A stretch of DNA of 64,000 nt, taken from NCBI GenBank assembly GCA_024234735.1, contig JACKNV010000001.1, positions 682,001 to 746,000 on the forward strand. The letters run 5' to 3'. Positions within the stretch are counted from its first letter, which is position 1. Every line of letters starts with the position of its first letter. Source of the stretch: Pseudomonadales bacterium. Lineage in GTDB: Bacteria > Pseudomonadota > Gammaproteobacteria > Pseudomonadales > Halieaceae. Made by a program: the position numbers and the translations under genes. Under the pieces are notes generated by a model. That model saw nothing but the letters and a program-made list of their open reading frames with translations. It was not told the origin of the DNA and made no database searches. Shown piece by piece: positions 23,880-32,653 of this stretch.

Positions 23880-24599
23880 ATGATCGAGCTGTACACCGCC
23901 CCAACCCCGAACGGCTACAAGGCCTCCATCGCCCTGGAAGAGATGGGCATACCCTACGAGGTCCATACCGTGGACCTGCGCGAGGGCGAGCAGAAACGGC
24001 CGGAATACCTGCGCATCTGCCCCAATGGCCGCATTCCGGCAATCGTCGATACCGAGGAGGACAACCTCGCGGTGTTCGAATCGGGCGCAGTGATGATCTA
24101 CCTGGCGGAAAAGTGCGGCAAGTTCCTGCCCACCGACCGGCGCGGCCGTTCCCGGGTCATCCAGTGGCTGATGTTCCAGATGGGTGGCGTCGGCCCGATG
24201 ATGGGGCAGGCCAATGTGTTTTTCCGCTATTTTCCCGAAAAAATCCAGCCGGCTATCGACCGCTACCAGGCGGAAGGGCGCCGCCTGTTCGAGGTGCTGG
24301 ACACGCGCCTGGGTGAAAGCGAGTTCCTGGCGGGAGATTACAGTATTGCCGATATGGCCAACTGGGCCTGGGTGCGCACCCATGGCTGGTCGGGCATCGA
24401 TATCGAGGGGCTGGACAATCTGTCGCGCTGGATGGGCGCCATTGCCGCGCGGCCCGGCGCCCAGCGGGGCGTCAAGGTACCCGTGGATATTGCCGAGTTG
24501 ATGGACGCCAAGCGCAGGGAAGACGCCGAGGAGTTTTCGAAAAACGCCCGCTCGATGGTGCTGGGAGCGAGAACGCCGGAGGAGCAATCTCCGGGATGA
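23880..24599 (+). CDS. Glutathione S-transferase (YfcG/Ure2-like)
   Basis: The 239-aa protein has a thioredoxin-like N-terminal domain (MIELYTAPTPNGYKASIALEE, CPNGRIPAIVD, FESGAVMIYLAEK) and a helical C-terminal domain (SEFLAGDYSIADMANWAWVR). The TPNGYK opening, with Asn after Thr, resembles YfcG/Nu-class GSTs, which have disulfide reductase activity. It forms a unit with the SnoaL gene. The MarR gene converges from downstream. Confidence 0.9.
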   Translation: MIELYTAPTPNGYKASIALEEMGIPYEVHTVDLREGEQKRPEYLRICPNGRIPAIVDTEEDNLAVFESGAVMIYLAEKCGKFLPTDRRGRSRVIQWLMFQMGGVGPMMGQANVFFRYFPEKIQPAIDRYQAEGRRLFEVLDTRLGESEFLAGDYSIADMANWAWVRTHGWSGIDIEGLDNLSRWMGAIAARPGAQRGVKVPVDIAELMDAKRREDAEEFSKNARSMVLGARTPEEQSPG

Positions 24600-24623
24600 G
24601 CTCCCCCCGGCTGCGGGGTGGCG

Positions 24624-25130
24624 CTACTGGCCGCTATCCGTGTGGTCGGCGGCCCAGGACGAGGGCAGGTAGTTCAGTTCCAGCCTCGAGGCCGCGTCGC
24701 GCAGCCTGGCCTCGAGATCACTGAAGGTCGGCTCTCCGACCTTGCGCGCGTATTCGCCGTGGACCTCCTCGGCCACTTCCACCGCAACCGCCACCAGCTG
24801 GACCCCCCGCGGGGTCAGCCTGATGGCTTTCGCGCGCCTGTCCTGGGTATCGACGGCACGCTCGATATAGCCCAGCTTCTCCAGTTCCCGCAGGGTTTTG
24901 CCCATAGCCTGCTGGGTAATCCGGGCGCTGCGGGCCAGTTCGGTCACCCGCACCTGGCCCAGGCCGATGTTGGCGAAGACAACCTGGTGGCAGTGACGGA
25001 AAGTGGGGTAGCCGCGCGCCCTGATACCTGCGGTGATACGGCCCTCGTAGTCACGGGAGAACTCTCGCAGGATGCGCGCCAGGGAGCCGGAGAGCCTGCG
25101 TGCCGGATGCTGGCTTTGCTCATCGTCCAT
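24624..25130 (-). CDS. MarR-family transcriptional regulator
   Basis: The 168-aa protein has the MarR winged helix: VTELARSARITQQAMGKTLRELEKLGYIER with wing DTQDRRAKAIRLTPRG, flanked by dimerisation helices. The minus-strand frame is open much further upstream into the opposite gene xthA, but MDDEQSQ at 25130 is the natural start. It lies convergent to the GST gene and divergent to xthA. MarR proteins usually respond to phenolic or oxidative signals and control neighbouring efflux or detoxification genes. Confidence 0.88.
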   Translation of the reverse strand: MDDEQSQHPARRLSGSLARILREFSRDYEGRITAGIRARGYPTFRHCHQVVFANIGLGQVRVTELARSARITQQAMGKTLRELEKLGYIERAVDTQDRRAKAIRLTPRGVQLVAVAVEVAEEVHGEYARKVGEPTFSDLEARLRDAASRLELNYLPSSWAADHTDSGQ

Positions 25131-25283
25131 GCTCGGGGCACTCCAGGATAATTGCCAGTGTGCCAGATGAGCATAGCAAAAGCTCCGGGCGTGACAAGCT
25201 GGCGTGGCCGACCCGGGGCAACATTGAACCGCGGCCCCCTGTTTCGTTACACTGCGCCGCTTCTCCAACAGCGGGCGTGCGGC

Positions 25284-26066
25284 ATGGCCAGAATCATTAC
25301 CTGTAACACCAATGGCATTCGCGCCGCGGCGCGCAAGGGCTTTTTCGACTGGTTGTGTTCCCAGGACGCCGACGTGGTCTGCATCCAGGAGACCAAGGCC
25401 CAGGTACACCAGCTCGACGACCCGATATTCAATCCGCAGGGCTACCACTGCTTTTACAATGATGCCGTCAAACCCGGTTACAGCGGCACGGCCCTGTTCA
25501 GCAGGGTCAGGCCGCAGCGCGTGATCACCTCCCTGGGCTGGGAACCCGCGGATACCGAGGGACGCTACCTGCAGGCAGACTATCGCGGCCTCAGCGTGAT
25601 ATCGCTGTACCTGCCCTCGGGTTCCAGCAGCGAGGCGGCCCAGGAGAGAAAATACCGCTTCATGGACAGCTTTCTGGAGCACCTGCGGGCACTGCGCCGC
25701 AAGCGCCGGGAATTCATCATCTGCGCCGACTGGAACATCTGCCACAAGGAAATCGACCTCAAGAACTGGCGCGCCAACAGCAAGAATTCCGGGTTTCTGC
25801 CCGAGGAGCGCGCCTGGCTGGACGTTCTCTATGACGAGGTGGGTTACATTGATTCCTTCCGCCTGGTGAACGAGGAGCCCGAACAGTACACCTGGTGGTC
25901 CAATCGCGGCCAGGCGTGGGCCAAGAACGTGGGCTGGCGCCTGGACTACCAGGTGATCACGCCGGCCCTGGCAAAAACCGTGCGCGCCGCGGATATCTAC
26001 AAGGAGCAGCGCTTTTCCGACCACGCGCCGCAGATCATGGAGTATGACCTCGATATCGAGGCCTAG
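25284..26066 (+). CDS. xthA: Exodeoxyribonuclease III (ExoA/Xth type)
   Basis: The 260-aa protein keeps the catalytic set of ExoIII/AP endonucleases: Glu36 in CIQETK, Asp149 and Asn151 in CADWNICHKEIDLKNW, and Asp246-His247 in FSDHAP. The text also resembles the Pseudomonas Crc branch, but Crc has lost these residues, so this is an active nuclease. It cuts at abasic sites and trims 3' ends in base excision repair. The start at 25284 gives the normal N-terminus MARIITCNTNGIR. Confidence 0.92.
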   Translation: MARIITCNTNGIRAAARKGFFDWLCSQDADVVCIQETKAQVHQLDDPIFNPQGYHCFYNDAVKPGYSGTALFSRVRPQRVITSLGWEPADTEGRYLQADYRGLSVISLYLPSGSSSEAAQERKYRFMDSFLEHLRALRRKRREFIICADWNICHKEIDLKNWRANSKNSGFLPEERAWLDVLYDEVGYIDSFRLVNEEPEQYTWWSNRGQAWAKNVGWRLDYQVITPALAKTVRAADIYKEQRFSDHAPQIMEYDLDIEA

Positions 26067-26170
26067 CACTATTGCCGGTTAATTGCGGGGCAGTGGGAAA
26101 CCCTGTACATTAGCCGCGACTTCCCGCTCCGTGCCTGGAGCCAAACCGAACCCGCTACAGGAAATGTCCA

Positions 26171-26506
26171 ATGAGTTTGTTGATACCCAGCGCCCACGCC
26201 CAGGCTGCCGCCGCCCCCGCACCGGGCGGCGAGTTGTTCCAGATATTCTTCCTGGTGGGCCTTTTCGTCCTGTTCTATTTCATCGCCATCCGCCCGCAAC
26301 GCAAGCGCCAGAAAGAGCACCAGGCGCTGGTGGCCGGCCTGAGCAAGGGCGACGAAGTGGTGACCTCGTCCGGCATTCTCGGCAAGGTGACCGCCCTGGA
26401 TGATCACTATATGGTGCTCAACGTCGCCAACAACGTCGATCTCAAGTTTCAGCGCGTACATGTCCACGCTGTCCTGCCCAAGGGCACCCTCAAGTCCATC
26501 GGCTAG
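26171..26506 (+). CDS. yajC: Sec translocase accessory subunit YajC
   Basis: The 111-aa protein has a single membrane helix (ELFQIFFLVGLFVLFYFIAI) followed by the family core RPQRKRQKEHQALVAGLSKG and DEVVTSSGILGKVTALDD. YajC associates with SecDF-YidC at the inner membrane. In most Gammaproteobacteria it sits between tgt and secD; here its neighbours are xthA and dcyD, so it may be relocated or a second copy. Confidence 0.92.
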   Translation: MSLLIPSAHAQAAAAPAPGGELFQIFFLVGLFVLFYFIAIRPQRKRQKEHQALVAGLSKGDEVVTSSGILGKVTALDDHYMVLNVANNVDLKFQRVHVHAVLPKGTLKSIG

Positions 26507-26521
26507 CACCTGCGGGCCGGG

Positions 26522-27517
26522 ATGAATCTCAGCTACCCACGCCGGATCTCCCTCGCCCGCACGCCCACTCCGCTGCAAGCACTCGAGCGGGCCTCGGCGC
26601 GCTGGGGTTGCGGCCACCGCCTGTGGCTCAAGCGCGACGACCTGACCGGTTGCACCCTCAGTGGCAACAAGGTGCGCAAACTCGAGTTCATTACCGCCCA
26701 TGCCATCGACCAGGGCTGCGACACCCTGATTACCTGCGGTGGCCTGCAGAGTAACCACTGCCGGGCGACCGCTTTTGCGGGCGCCCAACTGGGCCTGTCG
26801 GTTCACCTGCTGTTGCGCGGTACCGCGCCAGCCGAGCTGGAGGGCAACCTGTTACTGGATCACCTGGCCGGCGCCACGGTCAGTTGCTACCCGAAACACC
26901 AGTATGTGACAGAGATTGACCACCTGTTCCAGCAGTGGCAGGACCATTACGCCAGCCTTGGGCGCAAGGCCCTGAAAGTGCCGACCGGGGGCAGTGACGG
27001 CATCGGTGCCTGGGGTTATATCGCCGCCTGCGAAGAGCTGCGCGCGGATTTTACCGCTGCGGGCATAGAACAGGCGCATATTGTGACCGCCACCGGCTCC
27101 GGTGGCACCCAGTGCGGCCTGACCCTGGGCGCTGCCCTCCATCAGCTGCCGGCCACCGTGTGGGGCGTCAATGTCTGTGATGACGAGCAGTACTTCCTGG
27201 GCAAGGTTGCCGCGGACGCCGCCGAGTGGCGCCAGCGCTATGCCGGGGTCGAGGAGGTGGACTGCCAGGTAAGGGTAATCGACGGTTATGTGGGAGAGGG
27301 CTACGGGGTCGCGTCTCCCCAGGTGTTTGCACTCATCGCTGAGTTGGCCGCCCTGGAGGGTGTGGTGCTGGACCCGGTTTACACGGGCAAGGCCTTCGCC
27401 GGCCTGGTCGCCGAACTCGCCGCCGGGCGCTTCGCCGGATGCCGCGATATCGTGTTCGTACACACCGGTGGCATCTTCGGGCTGTTTCCCCAACGCCAGG
27501 GCTTCCACTATCAATAA
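26522..27517 (+). CDS. dcyD: D-cysteine desulfhydrase / ACC deaminase family PLP enzyme
   Basis: The 331-aa fold-type II PLP enzyme has the lysine block LKRDDLTGCTLSGNKVRKLE, CGGLQSNHCRATA with the Ser that distinguishes ACC deaminase-like enzymes, PTGGSDGIGAWGY, and VTATGSGGTQCGL for phosphate binding. The TGCTLSGNKVRKLEF wording fits D-cysteine desulfhydrase, which degrades D-cysteine to pyruvate, sulfide and ammonia. True ACC deaminase activity is less likely but not excluded. It lies 21 bp upstream of an amino acid carrier, which fits D-amino acid use. Confidence 0.83.
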   Translation: MNLSYPRRISLARTPTPLQALERASARWGCGHRLWLKRDDLTGCTLSGNKVRKLEFITAHAIDQGCDTLITCGGLQSNHCRATAFAGAQLGLSVHLLLRGTAPAELEGNLLLDHLAGATVSCYPKHQYVTEIDHLFQQWQDHYASLGRKALKVPTGGSDGIGAWGYIAACEELRADFTAAGIEQAHIVTATGSGGTQCGLTLGAALHQLPATVWGVNVCDDEQYFLGKVAADAAEWRQRYAGVEEVDCQVRVIDGYVGEGYGVASPQVFALIAELAALEGVVLDPVYTGKAFAGLVAELAAGRFAGCRDIVFVHTGGIFGLFPQRQGFHYQ

Positions 27518-27538
27518 CAACAGCTACAGGGCGTGGAC

Positions 27539-28864
<1,326 letters not shown>

Positions 28865-28889
28865 TTTGCGCGAGATCAAGGCGCCGGCC

Positions 28890-28903
28890 ATGTCCGTGGA
28901 CAT
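28890..28903. promoter_or_regulatory. Palindrome overlapping a possible -10 of the CoA-transferase gene
   Basis: ATGTCC and GGACAT flank GT in perfect symmetry. Its last base is the first T of a TAGAAT box (28903-28908), about 60 bases upstream of the 28966 start. A protein bound there would block the -10, so a repressor site is plausible. No good -35 is visible. Confidence 0.4.
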
Positions 28904-28965
28904 AGAATCGTTACCTTTATCACCGGCAGCCCGGCGTTGCCGTTCCCGCTATTCGGAGTCTAATA

Positions 28966-31113
28966 ATGACAGAAATACTCGACAACGTAGAAGAATGTGT
29001 AGAGCAGGCGATCGCCCGCGTGGGCACCGACCTGGTGCTGATGGCGCCCCTTGGGCTGGGCAAGCCGGTACAGCTGATCAATGCATTTTACCGGCGGGCC
29101 GAGGCCGATCCGGCAATCAAGTTGCACATCTACACGGCGCTGTGCCTGGAGAAGCCGCCGCTGGGGGAGGGCATAGAGGCCAGCCTGGCGGGCCCCATCA
29201 TGGAGCGCCTGTTCGGCGACTACGAGGAGCTGGCCTTCATGCAGCCGCTGCGCGCTGGCAGCCTGCCAGGGAATATCCAGGTGAGCGAACTGTACTTCAA
29301 GGCGGGATCGATGAAGAACGTTCCCGTGGCGCAGCGCAATTACATCTCCAGTAACTATACCCACATTGCCCGGGACATGTTCGACGCCGGTGCCAACGTA
29401 CTGGTGCAACTGGTGGCGGCGCGGGACACCCCCGAGGGGCTCTCGGTGAGCCTGTCCTGCAATCCGGACGTCGGCAGCGAACTGATGGCAATGTACCAGG
29501 ATTCCGGCAGAAGCTGTATCGCCATCGGCCAGGTGCACAGCGACCTGCCGTTCATGGAAAACGACGCCGAGATCGGTGTGGATGCCATGGACCTGCTGGT
29601 GAGCAACAGCGATTACGACAAGACCCTGTTCGCCGTGCCGAACGCCGCAGTGCCCTTGCAGGACTATGCCACCGCCCTGCACGCCAGTTCCCTGATTGCC
29701 GATGGCGGCACCCTGCAGATCGGCATCGGCGCCCTGGGGGACGCGGTGGCCTACAGCTGCATCCTGCGCCAGCAGCACAACAGTGAATACCGTGCGGCGC
29801 TGTCCGCCCTGACCCACCAGCAGGCAGCCATCGCCGACCCCTGCGAGCCCTTTGAACAGGGGCTCTATGTGTCCACGGAAATGTTCGTCAACGGCATGAT
29901 GCACCTGATCGAACAGGGCGTGGTCAAACGCAGGGTCTACGACAATCTGGTGCTGCAGCAGGGGCTCAACAGTGGCGTGATCGGTCACGACATCGACGAG
30001 CGCCTGTACGATTACGCCCGGGCCAGGGAGCTTATACCCGCGCGCCTGTCCGCGGCGTCACTGGAAGAGCTGCAGTATTGGGGCATTCTCGATGGCGCGG
30101 TCGCGATGGATGGTGACGCCCTGCTGCTTGGCGGGGAACAGCTGGCCAACGACATGGACGATCCCGCCACCCGGGCTGCGATACTGGCGGCCGGGGCGGG
30201 ACGCGAGCTGCGCCACGGGCGGGTGCTGCATGGGGGATTCTTCCTCGGCCCGGCGGATTTCTACCGCAAGTTGCGGGAGCTGGACGCCGCTGGCCAGGAC
30301 CAGATTTGTATGACCGGGGTGCGTCGCACCAATCAACTACTGCTCGACTATCACCTGTACAGCGCCCAGCGACAGAAAGCGCGGTTTATCAATACCGGCA
30401 TGATGGTAACCCTCACCGGTGCCGTCGCCTCCGATGCGCTGGAAGACGGCACCGTTATCAGCGGGGTGGGCGGCCAGTACAATTTCGTCGCCATGGCCCA
30501 CGACCTTCCCGGCGCGCGCTCGGTGCTGTGCATCCGCAGCACCCGTGGCAGCGGCAAGCAGCTGAAGTCGAATATCGTGCCTTTCTACGGCCATATAACC
30601 ATTCCCAAACATCTGCGGGATGTGATCGTCACCGAATACGGGGTGGCCGACCTGCGCGGCCAGAGTGATGCGGAGATCATCAAGCGCCTGATCAATATCG
30701 CGGATTCGCGCTTCCAGACCGAGCTGTTGGAGTTTGCCAAGAACCACGGCAAGCTGGAGCGGGATTACCGCATACCCTTCGAGGCCCGCAACAATACTCC
30801 AGAGCGGTTGCGGCAGGCTCTGAACCCGCTCTACCAGGGTGGGCTGCTGCCCTCTTACCCGTTCGGTACCGACCTCACCGACCAGGAACTGGCACTGGCG
30901 GGAAGCCTGAAAAAAATCAAGGCACTCAGCGAGGAACCAGGGCATTTCCTCGCCACTGCCGCCCGGGCGTTGCTGCATCAGGGTAACGAAGACGCGGCCA
31001 GGCCTTTCCTGGAGCGCCTGCAACTGGATCACCCCCACAGCACCCGGGAGTACCTGATCCAGCAGCTGCTGGTGCTGGAGCTGGAAGAGCAGGGGGCTTT
31101 GAAGGTCCGCTGA
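28966..31113 (+). CDS. Acetyl-CoA hydrolase/transferase family protein (large form)
   Basis: The 715-aa protein has a CoA-transferase-like N-terminal half (LGLGKPVQLINAFYRRAEADP, then NPDVGSELMAMYQDSGR) and the acetyl-CoA hydrolase C-terminal domain (ISGVGGQYNFVAMAHDLPGARSVLCIRS, then VTEYGVADLRGQSDAEI). A further tail of about 130 residues makes it longer than the 430-500-aa family standard. Members move CoA between acyl groups or hydrolyse acyl-CoA. The specific acyl group is unknown. It appears monocistronic, and the two palindromic elements lie right behind it. Confidence 0.85.
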   Translation: MTEILDNVEECVEQAIARVGTDLVLMAPLGLGKPVQLINAFYRRAEADPAIKLHIYTALCLEKPPLGEGIEASLAGPIMERLFGDYEELAFMQPLRAGSLPGNIQVSELYFKAGSMKNVPVAQRNYISSNYTHIARDMFDAGANVLVQLVAARDTPEGLSVSLSCNPDVGSELMAMYQDSGRSCIAIGQVHSDLPFMENDAEIGVDAMDLLVSNSDYDKTLFAVPNAAVPLQDYATALHASSLIADGGTLQIGIGALGDAVAYSCILRQQHNSEYRAALSALTHQQAAIADPCEPFEQGLYVSTEMFVNGMMHLIEQGVVKRRVYDNLVLQQGLNSGVIGHDIDERLYDYARARELIPARLSAASLEELQYWGILDGAVAMDGDALLLGGEQLANDMDDPATRAAILAAGAGRELRHGRVLHGGFFLGPADFYRKLRELDAAGQDQICMTGVRRTNQLLLDYHLYSAQRQKARFINTGMMVTLTGAVASDALEDGTVISGVGGQYNFVAMAHDLPGARSVLCIRSTRGSGKQLKSNIVPFYGHITIPKHLRDVIVTEYGVADLRGQSDAEIIKRLINIADSRFQTELLEFAKNHGKLERDYRIPFEARNNTPERLRQALNPLYQGGLLPSYPFGTDLTDQELALAGSLKKIKALSEEPGHFLATAARALLHQGNEDAARPFLERLQLDHPHSTREYLIQQLLVLELEEQGALKVR

Positions 31114-31148
31114 CTTCTCCGCTGTACGGATTCGAGCAACCGGCCCGA

Positions 31149-31324
31149 CAGTGGGGGGGGCTGTTGCGGGACGGCCGCAAGTTTGGCGGCATTTTCGGCT
31201 GTTGCGCAACTCGACCAAAATTGCTGCGCAATTTTTGGGACTCGGACAGTGCTCACAGACAGCCCCGAAAATGCCGCCAAACTTAAACGCGGCCTGATTG
31301 TCCCACAACAGCCCCCCCCCACTG
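31149..31324. repeat. Large nested palindromic element, copy 1
   Basis: This 176-bp element is one long imperfect inverted repeat. The outer arms run from CAGT plus eight G and CTGTTG (31149-31166) to CAACAG plus nine C and ACTG (31306-31324). Short GGGAC and GGCCGC pairs follow, then a perfect 20-bp stem at 31179-31198 / 31265-31284. At the apex AACTCGACCA (31208-31217), an inner hairpin with TTGCTGCGCAA (31221-31231) and TGGGACTC (31236-31243) are shared with copy 2 in opposite orientation. No coding gene or T-run is visible. Transcribed from the upstream gene it would fold strongly. Confidence 0.85.
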
Positions 31325-31377
31325 CCGCTCCTCTTTCTCTTGCTATCCCCGAACAAGTAGACGCTAGTGCGGTGGTA

Positions 31378-31565
31378 AGTCCAGCCGGTGCGGTACCGCT
31401 GCCGATCATAGGGCGTGCTCAGGCTTTGCCGCTTTTTCGGGGGCTTTCTGCGAGGATTGTTTGAGTCCCAATTTTTGCGCAGCAAAAATGGTCGAGTTCC
31501 ACAGCAGCCCGAAAAAGCGGCAAAGCCTACGCCCGTTTCGGCTGCGGTACCGCACCGGCTGGACT
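31378..31565. repeat. Large nested palindromic element, copy 2 (inverted relative to copy 1)
   Basis: This 188-bp element has perfect 22-bp outer arms at 31378-31399 / 31544-31565 and perfect 21-bp inner arms at 31421-31441 / 31508-31528. Read on the minus strand its centre is AACTCGACCA, TTT, TTGCTGCGCAA, AAAT, TGGGACTC, the same plan as copy 1. Arm sequences differ from copy 1 (apart from a TTTCGG/CTG part), yet pairing is perfect in each, and the apex stems swap A-T for T-A pairs. It lies 66 bp upstream of the 5'-nucleotidase start. Confidence 0.85.
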
Positions 31566-31630
31566 GGCAGTGCGATTCTGGGGGCAAACAACGTCTGTTA
31601 AACAAAACCGCATGCGGGTATGCTCACTGC

Positions 31631-32530
31631 ATGCCGCGACACCTCGACGCCAAGTTGGTCATCGCCATCTCCTCCCGGGCCCTGTTCAATCTGGACGAGA
31701 GTCACCGGGTCTATGAAAGCGACGGCCTGGACGCTTATTCCGCCTACCAGATCGAGCGGGAGGACGAGCCCCTGCAGCCGGGCGAGGCCTTCCCGCTGGT
31801 GCAAAAGCTGCTCAGGCTCAACGATCGCCTGGGGGACAACTCCCAGGTGGAGGTTGTGCTGCTGTCGCGCAACAGCGCCGATACCGGGTTGCGGGTGTTC
31901 AACTCCATCCAGCACTACAAGCTCGCCATCAACCGGGCGGCCTTCTGTGGCGGGGAGAGCCCCTGGCGCTATATCAACGCCTTTGGCTGTCACCTGTTTC
32001 TCTCCAACGAGGCCGAGGATGTGCGCTATGCCCTGGACTGTGGGGTGGCGGCGGCGACATTGGTATCCAGCAAGGGCGGCAGCAGCGACACCGAGCAACT
32101 GCGTTTTGCCTTCGATGGCGATGCTGTGTTGTTCTCGGATGAAGCTGAACGGGTCTACAAGACCCAGGGCCTGGAAGCCTTTACCGCCAGCGAGATCGCC
32201 GCGGCGCGCCAACCCCTGGAGGGTGGCCCCTTCAAGCCTTTCCTGGCAGCCCTGCACCGCCTGCAGCAGGCCTTTCCGCCCTCCCAGGCACCCATTCGCA
32301 CCGCGCTGGTGACAGCCCGCTCGGCGCCCGCCCACGAGCGGGTAATCAGAACCCTGCGAGCCTGGAACATCCGCATCGACGAGTCTATTTTTCTAGGCGG
32401 GCTGGACAAGACCGAGTTCCTGCGGGCCTACCAGGCGGATGTGTTTTTCGACGACCAGCAGACCCACTGTGTCTCGGCGAGTCCCCATATCGCGACCGGC
32501 CACGTGCCACATGGCATAGCCAACCACTAG
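31631..32530 (+). CDS. Cytosolic 5'-nucleotidase (NT5 family)
   Basis: The 299-aa protein matches the bacterial 5'-nucleotidase family: LVIAISSRALFNLDESHRVYE, PLVQKLLRLND, VEVVLLSRNSADTGLRVFNSI, FAFDGDAVLFSDEAE and VTARSAPAHERVIRTLR with FFDDQQTHC at the end. The HAD-like DGDAVLFSD and FFDDQ blocks fit a Mg-dependent phosphatase acting on nucleoside monophosphates. The start at 31631 removes upstream sequence that belongs to the palindromic element. No strong ribosome site is seen, and a TATGCT box at 31619 allows a leaderless mRNA. Confidence 0.87.
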   Translation: MPRHLDAKLVIAISSRALFNLDESHRVYESDGLDAYSAYQIEREDEPLQPGEAFPLVQKLLRLNDRLGDNSQVEVVLLSRNSADTGLRVFNSIQHYKLAINRAAFCGGESPWRYINAFGCHLFLSNEAEDVRYALDCGVAAATLVSSKGGSSDTEQLRFAFDGDAVLFSDEAERVYKTQGLEAFTASEIAAARQPLEGGPFKPFLAALHRLQQAFPPSQAPIRTALVTARSAPAHERVIRTLRAWNIRIDESIFLGGLDKTEFLRAYQADVFFDDQQTHCVSASPHIATGHVPHGIANH

Positions 32531-32653
32531 GCTCCGTTGACGGCGATATAGCGGCTCGCCGGTTATTACTTTTTTATTTGGCGTCCCCTGGCTTTAATGG
32601 CTATTCTTTATAAGTGAGCCTTTTCTCGAACTGGTACGATCCCGGGGGTTGGC

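Noticed and set aside
25284..26066. Catabolite repression control protein Crc
   Set aside because: Crc lacks catalytic residues; this protein keeps Glu36, Asp149, Asn151, Asp246 and His247, so it is an active ExoIII.
24624..26069. A 481-codon minus-strand frame covering the MarR gene and all of xthA
   Set aside because: Only the last 168 codons match MarR; the rest is antisense to the clear exonuclease III gene.
31183..31464. Short reading frames through the palindromic elements
   Set aside because: They run through inverted repeats in both directions, lack ribosome sites and show no protein features; structure explains the sequence better.
31149..31565. Integron attC sites or a CRISPR array
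   Set aside because: No GTTRRRY/RYYYAAC core boxes or gene cassettes are seen, and there are only two inverted copies without regular spacers.
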